A stretch of DNA of 60,513 nucleotides from assembly GCA_949741925.1 (NCBI GenBank), contig CATJOY010000037.1, positions 1-60,513 on the forward strand, read 5' to 3'. The DNA is from an uncultured Desulfovibrionaceae bacterium. Lineage in GTDB: Bacteria > Desulfobacterota > Desulfovibrionia > Desulfovibrionales > Desulfovibrionaceae. The notes beneath the pieces were generated by a model, which did not search any database, was not told the DNA's origin, and saw only the letters and a list, made by a program, of their open reading frames with translations. Below are positions 53,821 to 60,513 of this stretch, in pieces. The translations under genes were made by a program, and so were the position numbers. The first letter of the stretch is position 1. Every line of letters begins with the position of its first letter.

Positions 53821-55776
53821 ATGGATGCAGCAACACAACACACATTCAAAGCGGAAACCCAAAAGGTTCTTAACATTCTGACCCATTCCCTCTATACCCA
53901 TCGGGAAATTTTTCTGCGCGAACTGCTTTCCAATGCCTCAGACGCCCTGGATAAACTCCGCTTCCTGAGAAATAAAGGCGAAAGCGTACGCGATCCCGAG
54001 CTGCCCCTGGAAATCAAAATCACCGTTGATAAAGAGGCCGCTCTGCTCCAAATCGCCGATACGGGCATCGGCATGACCGAGAAGGAGCTTATCGATAATC
54101 TTGGCACCATTGCTCACTCCGGTTCTGAAGAATTCATGAAGGATGCGGAAGCCGCCGGCGTTGAGGAACAACGCGGCGGAGAGGAAAATGCGGGTGACGC
54201 CGGAAAGCCGGCCTCCTCAGCCGCAGGAATTATCGGCCGTTTTGGGGTAGGGTTTTACTCGGCGTTTATGGTGGCGGATGAAGTGGAGGGGATCTCCCGT
54301 TCCGCCCTGGGCAATGAACCGCCTCACATTTGGGCATCGACCGGCAGCGGCAGCTTTAGCATCAGCGCCCTTTCCCCGGATGATGAAAAGGCCCCCGAGC
54401 GCGGCACCGTGATCAGGGCAAAGCTGAAGGAGGACGCCCGGGAATTTCTGGAAAAATATACGCTGGAAGCCGTCATCCGCAGGCATTCAAACTTTCTGCC
54501 CTTTCCTGTGTACCTGGAAGGCGAGCAGATCAACACCACCCCGGCTCTCTGGCGGGAGCCCAAATTTTCGATTACCCGCGAGCAGTACAACGAATTTTAT
54601 ACCTATCTGACGCAGGATACGCCCCCGCCTCTGGAGGTCATTCATCTTTCGGTTGATGCTCCGGTGCAATTCAACGCGCTGCTGTTCATCCCGGGTACCG
54701 ACCAGGATTACTTCGGGGCAAAGAGGGATCAATGGGGGCTTGATCTCTATGTGCGCCGGGTTCTGATTGAACGGAGCAACCAAGAACTGCTTCCTGAATA
54801 TCTTGCCTTTCTCAAAGGTGTAGTGGATACCGAGGATCTGCCGCTGAACATCTCCCGGGAAACCCTGCAACAGAACAATATCATCCGGAAAATCTCCCAA
54901 ACCATTGTAAAGCAGGTACTCAACCACCTGGAAAAACTGGCTGCAAACGATAAAGAAAAGTACGATGCGTTCTGGAACCTGCACGGCAAGTATTGCAAAT
55001 TCGCCTTCAACGATTTTGCCAATCGCGACCGCGTCGCCCCTTTATTGCGCTTTGCCTCCTCGGCCGCGGCCGACGCTTTGACCAGCCTGGATGGATATCT
55101 GGAGCGTGCCAAACCCGGCCAGAAAGCGATCTGGCACCTGGCCGCGCCTTCACCTGAGGCGGCCCGGGTCAACCCGCACCTGGAGCGGTTCCGCCGCAAA
55201 GGTATTGAAGTGCTGTTCCTGCTCGAGCCTATTGATGAATTCGCCCTGGAAAGCCTGGGGAAATACAAAGACCATGCCTTTCGCTCCATCGAGCAAGCCG
55301 AAAGGAACGATCTTGAGGAATTCCCCGATATGGACGAGACAAAACAGGAAACCAAAGACCTTACCGAGGAAGAACAAAATGCCATGACCGGTTTGATCGA
55401 ACGGATGCGGTCCATCCTGGGGGATAAGGTCAAGGAAATCAGGACCAGCGAACGCCTGCCCGGCAGCCCTGCCGTATTGGTTTCTGCCGACGGGGTCAGT
55501 TCCTCCATGGAAAAGTTGCTGCGGGTCATGCAGAAAAACGAACAAATGCCGACGAAAATCCTCGAAGTGAACCCGGATCATCCCCTGCTGCGCAACCTGC
55601 TGCGCATTTTCAGGGATTCCCCCGAAAACCCGGTCATTCCGGAGATAGTCAATAGTTTGTTTGACAATGTGCTGCTCCTGGACGGCTTTCTCGGCGATCC
55701 CTACCTGATGGCCGACAGGAACCTTAAGCTCATGGATAAGGCAGCCTCCTGGTACGCCGACTTGCTGAAAGTATAG
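53821..55776 (+). CDS. htpG: Molecular chaperone HtpG (Hsp90)
   Basis: 651 residues. GHKL ATP site: LLSNASDALDKLRF, IADTGIGMTEKEL and GRFGVGFYSAFMVAD. The middle-domain DLPLNISRETLQQN holds the catalytic Arg. An acidic Gly-rich insertion of about 20 residues (around residues 105-125) sits in the ATP lid. The start at 53821 has AGGA upstream; the longer frame reads through repeat B and is rejected. Confidence 0.96.
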   Translation: MDAATQHTFKAETQKVLNILTHSLYTHREIFLRELLSNASDALDKLRFLRNKGESVRDPELPLEIKITVDKEAALLQIADTGIGMTEKELIDNLGTIAHSGSEEFMKDAEAAGVEEQRGGEENAGDAGKPASSAAGIIGRFGVGFYSAFMVADEVEGISRSALGNEPPHIWASTGSGSFSISALSPDDEKAPERGTVIRAKLKEDAREFLEKYTLEAVIRRHSNFLPFPVYLEGEQINTTPALWREPKFSITREQYNEFYTYLTQDTPPPLEVIHLSVDAPVQFNALLFIPGTDQDYFGAKRDQWGLDLYVRRVLIERSNQELLPEYLAFLKGVVDTEDLPLNISRETLQQNNIIRKISQTIVKQVLNHLEKLAANDKEKYDAFWNLHGKYCKFAFNDFANRDRVAPLLRFASSAAADALTSLDGYLERAKPGQKAIWHLAAPSPEAARVNPHLERFRRKGIEVLFLLEPIDEFALESLGKYKDHAFRSIEQAERNDLEEFPDMDETKQETKDLTEEEQNAMTGLIERMRSILGDKVKEIRTSERLPGSPAVLVSADGVSSSMEKLLRVMQKNEQMPTKILEVNPDHPLLRNLLRIFRDSPENPVIPEIVNSLFDNVLLLDGFLGDPYLMADRNLKLMDKAASWYADLLKV

Positions 55777-56169
55777 CCTGCGGCGCGGTCGGGAGACGGG
55801 CGCGGCACGGCCCCGTCGCCCGGCCGCGTCAAGGGCGGCAACGGTGATTGCCCAAGGCAACCCGGCCGCGCTCAGAGGATGAAACCATGATCCGAAGGGC
55901 AGGAATCGTTTTTTTATTTTTGTCGGCTATATAAATCGTTAGTATATATAGATATATAAATCGTATTCTTTGGATCGGGCGCGTCCCGAGAATCCGTTTT
56001 TTAAGAAATCTGCGTCCTCAAATAAAAAAGCGCCGCCATAGCAACGGGTATATTACACCATCACGGCAAGTTTATTTACTTTCTTTTTTCCTTATGATAC
56101 ATTAAAAATAATATTTGGTATAAAGAAGGGCATGCCGTTATTTTTTTTATTACCCGACGGAAGGTTTTT
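55777..56169. other. Intergenic region before the chemoreceptor
   Basis: 393 bp, GC-rich just after htpG, strongly AT-rich from 55910. Contains a 12-bp direct repeat TATATAAATCGT at 55928-55939 and 55953-55964 (period 25 bp). No gene. No sigma28-type chemotaxis promoter was recognised. Confidence 0.5.
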
Positions 56170-58206
56170 ATGAAATTGAAAACGAAAATGGTGCTGGGAT
56201 TTTCCTCTATTTTGTTGCTGGCGGTCATTCTGGGGATCGCCAGCTACATGGCGACGGAAAATATGAACAACTTTGCCGTACAATCAGCGTTTATTGAAAA
56301 AGGCAAAGCTGAGGTGGAAAAGCTGCAGACCAACTATCTCCGTTTCGTTTTATACGAGGACAGCAAATACGCCGAGACGGCCATAACCCTTGTGGGGCAG
56401 GCCGCGCAAAGCTTCACTGACGCCGTGCCCTTTGTCCTGAACTCCACCCGCAAGACGGAAGTGACCCAATGTTCCGCCGACGTGGCGAACCTGAGCAAAA
56501 ATTTCACCCAGTTGGTGGCCCGGCAGGAAAAAGCCCAGCAGCTCCGGGATGCCGCCCAGAGAGAATTCCGTCAAGTGGCCGGAAAGTTTGATGCCCTGCA
56601 ACAACAGCAGGCTACTCTTATCCGCAACGAATATTCCCTCCGCCGTCTAAGTAATGTTGAAGGAGTTTATGGCCTCCGCATCGAGTTGAACCGCTTGAAC
56701 GCAGCACTCAACTTGCTTTCCCTCAAATCCGGCGAAGAGGAGCACCGTGCGCTTCTCAACGAAGTGGAAGCGCTGAAGACGGGTCTTGTGGCCCAGCTGG
56801 AACGCCTGCATACCCCGGAAAACCGCAAAAATATGGAGGCATTGATCGCCGAGATAGGCATCTTTGACGGCGTTGCGCGGGAATACATGGAACTGTTGCT
56901 CTCCGCGGCCCAGGAACAACATGAACTTGCGGCCGCCCTTGCTAAAATTGAGCAAAAAGCCACCCAGCTTTCAAGCGTGGCAACACGCTTGGTGCAGGAG
57001 GCCAACAGGAGCGCCAATATTCAGATTTTTGCGCTGCTTGCTGTCGCCATTGTAATCGGCCTTAGCGTTACGGTACTGCTGAGCCGGAATGTTATCCGCC
57101 AGCTGGGCCGGGATCCGGGAGACCTGGCCAATATCGCCGACCGCGTTGCGGCGGGGGATTTCGATGTGGATGACGGCGGCGAAAAAATCGGCGTGTACGG
57201 CAACATCATCAAAATGGTCGCCATGCTGAAATCCAATATCGATGAAGCGCGCCAGCAATCCGAATATGCTCAGGAAGAATCCGCCAAGGCCCAGGAAGCC
57301 ATGGCCAAGGCCCAGGAAGCCAGCCGGGATGCCCAGACCAAGCGGGATAGCATGTTGGTAGCGGCCGACAAGCTTGAAAACGTGGTTTCCGTGGTTTCCT
57401 CCGCCTCTGAGCAGTTGTCGGCCCAGATTGAAGAATCCGGCCGGGGAGCCCAGGAACAGGCCGACCGCGTTTCCGAAACTGCCACAGCTATGGAAGAAAT
57501 GAACAGCACTGTGCTTGAAGTGGCCCGCAATGCAGGGAAAGCTTCTGAACTTTCCGCGGGCACCAGGGAAAAGGCAAGCGCCGGCGCGGATGTGGTGCAT
57601 GAGGTTGTGGAAAGCATCCAGAACGTACGCCAGCAATCGCTCCTGCTCAAAGAAGATATGGGGCACCTTTCCGAAAGCGCGCAATCCATCACCCAAATCA
57701 TGGGGGTGATTACGGATATCGCCGACCAAACCAACCTCCTTGCGCTGAATGCCGCTATTGAAGCGGCCCGCGCCGGCGAAGCCGGACGCGGCTTTGCCGT
57801 GGTGGCGGATGAAGTGCGCAAGTTGGCCGAAAAAACCATGGCCTCCACATCCGATGTTGCCACGGCCATCAAGGGCATTCAGGAAAGCGCCGCTAAAAGC
57901 ATCCAGCAAGTTGACGTGGCCGTGCATACCATTGAGCAGGTTACGGAACTGGCGAACCGCTCCGGAGAAGCCCTCGGAGAGATTGTTGCCATGGCCGATG
58001 AAACCGCGGACCAGGTGCGGGCCATTGCCGCGGCCAGTGAAGAACAATCCGCCACAAGCGAAGAAATCACCCGTTCTATCAGCGCCGTGAGCAATATCTC
58101 TCAAGAAACCTCTACGGCCATGAACGAATCTGCTCTGGCGGTTTCCGAGTTGGCGCGTCAGATGCACGAACTGAGAACGCTCACAGAAGATATGAAAAAC
58201 GCCTAA
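56170..58206 (+). CDS. Methyl-accepting chemotaxis protein
   Basis: 678 residues: TM1 at about 8-27, a long all-helical periplasmic sensor (28-283), TM2 at 284-306, HAMP (307-360), coiled coil, and the signalling tip [20 protein letters not shown] at about 524-543. The helical sensor lacks a recognisable PAS/Cache motif and suggests a four-helix-bundle type; the ligand is unknown. There is no C-terminal pentapeptide for CheR/CheB. GGAAGG precedes the ATG. The tip helix contacts CheA and couplers such as the CheV at 9.7 kb. Confidence 0.95.
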   Translation: MKLKTKMVLGFSSILLLAVILGIASYMATENMNNFAVQSAFIEKGKAEVEKLQTNYLRFVLYEDSKYAETAITLVGQAAQSFTDAVPFVLNSTRKTEVTQCSADVANLSKNFTQLVARQEKAQQLRDAAQREFRQVAGKFDALQQQQATLIRNEYSLRRLSNVEGVYGLRIELNRLNAALNLLSLKSGEEEHRALLNEVEALKTGLVAQLERLHTPENRKNMEALIAEIGIFDGVAREYMELLLSAAQEQHELAAALAKIEQKATQLSSVATRLVQEANRSANIQIFALLAVAIVIGLSVTVLLSRNVIRQLGRDPGDLANIADRVAAGDFDVDDGGEKIGVYGNIIKMVAMLKSNIDEARQQSEYAQEESAKAQEAMAKAQEASRDAQTKRDSMLVAADKLENVVSVVSSASEQLSAQIEESGRGAQEQADRVSETATAMEEMNSTVLEVARNAGKASELSAGTREKASAGADVVHEVVESIQNVRQQSLLLKEDMGHLSESAQSITQIMGVITDIADQTNLLALNAAIEAARAGEAGRGFAVVADEVRKLAEKTMASTSDVATAIKGIQESAAKSIQQVDVAVHTIEQVTELANRSGEALGEIVAMADETADQVRAIAAASEEQSATSEEITRSISAVSNISQETSTAMNESALAVSELARQMHELRTLTEDMKNA

Positions 58207-58267
58207 CGCCAGGCCGGGGCGCCCTGCTCTTCCGGCATCTCCGGGGGCTTTTGCAGGCTCCTGTATT

Positions 58268-58300
58268 CTGAGGATCTTCCGCTTCGCGGAAGATCCTCAG
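58268..58300 (+). terminator. Intrinsic terminator of the chemoreceptor gene
   Basis: A perfect 15-bp stem CTGAGGATCTTCCGC / GCGGAAGATCCTCAG with a TTC loop, then CGCTTTTG and a later TTTTTT run. The remaining 58301-58802 shows no gene or repeat. Confidence 0.85.
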
Positions 58301-58802
58301 CGCTTTTGCCCCCTTTTTTGTTTTGCCGGCAGATGTTGCGCAGCACAAGCCTCTTCATTGTATCCCCTGGCCTGCGGCGCTGCCCCGGGTCCCGCCGGGG
58401 GACGCTCCTCATTCCGGCTGATCCTGCCGGCTTCCTTATAGAATGGCTCGGCCCGCGCCACCGTGCATCTTCCAGGCGGCATGGCAGGGAGAACAAGGGA
58501 ATACTTTCTCTTACCAAGGGGGAGGGGAGACGGCGGGCAGTCCTATTCATACTGCCCACTGCCTGTACATGCCGCCCTTGACACACGCTTGATAACAGGA
58601 ATATTCTCATGCCTTCCGGATTTGCGGCAATTCTCCGGTAAGGAACGACAGCATACGTTGCAATGCCCTTTGAGAAATGCACACCGGGCTTTCTTTTCGT
58701 GTTTTAGACTCGCGCTATCGCAGTGTTTACGTGTGTCAATGGCCTGCCATTTCCACCGATTTATTAGCGAGTGGGTATAGTTCGTATAAGGAAACATCTG
58801 TC

Positions 58803-60488
58803 ATGTCCTGGTTCACCCAGCTTTTCACTGGGCACAGCATAGCCCAAGCTATTGTTGCCCTAAGTCTGGCCATCGTCATCGGCCTTGCCATCGGGGTTAT
58901 TCCCTTGAGAGGTATCCGCCTGGGGGTCGGAGGAGTCCTCTTCAGCAGCCTGGCCCTAGCCCACTGCGGCATCTCCGTTGAACCGGAAGTTCTTGAATTC
59001 GCCCGCGAATTCGGCCTGATCCTTTTTGTCTTCACAGTTGGTATGCAGGTTGGTCCCGGCTTTGTGGATTCACTGCGTCGCCGGGGTCTCTACCTGAATC
59101 TTGCGGCCACCTTGAATGTGGTGTTGAGTGTGCTCATCTGCATTGGCCTGTACCTTGCTCTCGACCTGCCCTTACCGGTGGCAGTCGGCCTTTTGAGCGG
59201 CGCGGTCACCAATACTCCGTCGCTGGCGGCAGCCTCCCCGGCCTTTCATGAAATTATGCCCGAAGGAGCCGAGGCGGCCATTGCCGAAGCCGGCATGGGC
59301 TATGCCGTAGCCTACCCCTTCGGCATCATCGGCATTATCCTGACCATGCTGCTGGTGCGGGCCTTTTTCCACATCCAGCCTGCCCAAGAGCTGGAAACCC
59401 TGAAAAAACTCGAGGCAATCCAGCACCCTCCCTTGCAGGCGCAAAGCTTTATTGTGCGTAACCCCAATGTTTTTAATATGCTCCTGGCGGATTTTTTCAA
59501 ACTGCATCCCTCGGGCGTGGTCATTTCGCGAGTCAAAGAACCCGGTGAAGAAACCATTCATGCGCCCACCCCGGAAACCGTTCTCCGGGAGGGTATGCTA
59601 GTCCATGCCGTGGGCGAAGCGGAGCAAATGGAAACGCTGCGGGTGCTGCTCGGTCCGCCTAGTGAAGTAAACCTGCGCAACATCCAAGGCCCTCTCGAAG
59701 TCAGAAGGATATGGGTCACCAAAGGCAGGGTGGCAGGAAAATCCGTGCGCCAGTTGGGCTTGACGCCGGAATTGGGCATCACCATTACCCGAATCATCCG
59801 GGCGGGGGTTGAATTCACGGCCCGGCCCGGCACCCATCTCTATTACGGTGACCGGCTCTTTTGCGTGGGCACGGCCAAAGACCTGGACCGGGCCGGGGAT
59901 CTTCTGGGCAACTCTACGAAAGCCCTGGATCATCCGCACATCATGCCGATATTTTTAGGCATCTTTTTCGGCGTTGTCCTCGGCAGCATCCCCATACCGC
60001 TGCCGGGCCTGCCTTCGGGCCTTAAACTGGGGCTGGCGGGCGGGCCGCTTTTGGTGGCCATTCTGCTGAGCCGCATCAACAATTTCGCGGGCTTGGTCTG
60101 GTATCTACCTGCCGGAGCCAATCTGATTCTGCGCGAAACCGGCATTGCAATCTTTTTGGCCTGCGTCGGCCTCAACTCCGGCCACGGCTTTGTGGAAACC
60201 CTGACCCATGGCTCGGGGCTCTTCTGGATGGCAGCCGGGGTTTTTATCACCTTCATTCCTCTGTTCACCGTGGCCTTGCTGGTGCGTATTTTCCTCAAAT
60301 ATGATTACGCCTCCATCTGCGGCCTGTTGGCCGGGAGCATGACCGACCCGCCGGCCTTGGCCTTCTCCGTACAGATGCTTGATTCCGACGCGCCCTCTTC
60401 AGTCTACGCCACGGTGTACCCCCTGACCATGATCTTGCGCATTCTTTTTGCTCAAGTCCTGGTGCTGGTCCTGTTCTTCCTCACCTAG
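58803..60488 (+). CDS. AspT/YidE-family transporter
   Basis: 561 residues in the family layout: about five membrane segments, a cytosolic pair of TrkA-C (RCK-C) domains (about 195-370), and about six more segments. Duplicated transmembrane motifs LLSGAVTNTPSLAAA and LLAGSMTDPPALAFS are the aspartate:alanine exchanger-type signature. The substrate (amino acid or dicarboxylate exchange) is not fixed by sequence. AAGGAAACATCTGTC precedes the ATG at slightly long spacing; the open frame upstream to 58677 is not convincing. Confidence 0.92.
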   Translation: MSWFTQLFTGHSIAQAIVALSLAIVIGLAIGVIPLRGIRLGVGGVLFSSLALAHCGISVEPEVLEFAREFGLILFVFTVGMQVGPGFVDSLRRRGLYLNLAATLNVVLSVLICIGLYLALDLPLPVAVGLLSGAVTNTPSLAAASPAFHEIMPEGAEAAIAEAGMGYAVAYPFGIIGIILTMLLVRAFFHIQPAQELETLKKLEAIQHPPLQAQSFIVRNPNVFNMLLADFFKLHPSGVVISRVKEPGEETIHAPTPETVLREGMLVHAVGEAEQMETLRVLLGPPSEVNLRNIQGPLEVRRIWVTKGRVAGKSVRQLGLTPELGITITRIIRAGVEFTARPGTHLYYGDRLFCVGTAKDLDRAGDLLGNSTKALDHPHIMPIFLGIFFGVVLGSIPIPLPGLPSGLKLGLAGGPLLVAILLSRINNFAGLVWYLPAGANLILRETGIAIFLACVGLNSGHGFVETLTHGSGLFWMAAGVFITFIPLFTVALLVRIFLKYDYASICGLLAGSMTDPPALAFSVQMLDSDAPSSVYATVYPLTMILRILFAQVLVLVLFFLT

Positions 60489-60513
60489 CCCCCGCGCCGT
60501 TTTTTCTCTCTGC

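Noticed and set aside
53523..53876. 117-residue minus-strand frame upstream of htpG
   Set aside because: Overlaps the htpG start antisense; its composition follows the dispersed repeat rather than a protein family.

Overview
The window reads as chromosome of an anaerobic, moderately high-GC deltaproteobacterium, most likely of the Desulfovibrionaceae (Desulfovibrio/Bilophila type). The inference rests on the HdrABC genes with a hydrogenase partner, SelB, cytochrome bd in a clearly anaerobic gene set, TRAP transport, CheV/CheX chemotaxis proteins, OpgGH, and the htrA-hslU-argB order, which I recall from Desulfovibrio. No phage, transposase, integrase or CRISPR array is visible; this is ordinary core and metabolic chromosome with several unusual loci.

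Layout. 1-6.0 kb: tail of a GGDEF protein, then opgG-unknown-opgH (osmoregulated periplasmic glucan) and a small secreted protein. 6.0-13 kb: two tandem ~130-bp imperfect palindromes, a PfkB-family kinase, cutA, nth, cheV, a ComF-like phosphoribosyltransferase, a flavoprotein and an MBL hydrolase. 13.2-14 kb: SRP RNA (ffs) with a clean promoter and terminator, then an orphan gene with its own promoter. 14.5-19.5 kb: B12-dependent glutamate mutase cluster glmS-glmL-glmE, a P-loop/AlaRS-like-domain protein and a cobalamin adenosyltransferase. 19.7-25.2 kb: Tat-exported DUF362 protein, cydAB followed by a small gene and cheX, and an LpdD-like protein. 25.2-29.4 kb: selB, a 2-hydroxyacid dehydrogenase, two overlapping hsp20 genes and a Trm112-like protein. 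29.8-33.1 kb: PHP phosphoesterase, ridA, tkt. 33.2-36.1 kb: TRAP transporter dctPQM. 36.6-42.6 kb: hdrA-hdrC-hdrB and a gene fusing MvhD to an [FeFe]-hydrogenase catalytic subunit. 43.5-51.1 kb: fumC, a lipoprotein, htrA, hslU, argB and a cysteine-desulfidase-like gene. 51.3-60.5 kb: DUF1963 protein, tRNA-Leu(UAG), a nucleotidyltransferase-like protein, htpG, a chemoreceptor and an AspT/YidE-type transporter.

How the genes work together. The most striking unit is the hdr operon. HdrA (flavin, many FeS clusters), HdrC and HdrB (two CCG domains) are joined by a 767-residue protein in which MvhD, normally the separate [2Fe-2S] electron entry protein of Hdr, is fused to an H-cluster domain. The intervening NuoG-like segment keeps its length but appears to have lost most of its cluster ligands. 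This suggests a soluble flavin-bifurcating or confurcating complex linking H2/H+, ferredoxin and a disulfide. The second notable unit is the glutamate mutase operon, where a protein combining a P-loop domain with a domain like the second additional domain of alanyl-tRNA synthetase lies between the mutase and the adenosyltransferase, a position that suggests a cofactor-handling role.

Limits: all family calls are from reading translations by eye. Start codons were chosen from Shine-Dalgarno sequences visible upstream. Promoters and operators are pattern matches only.
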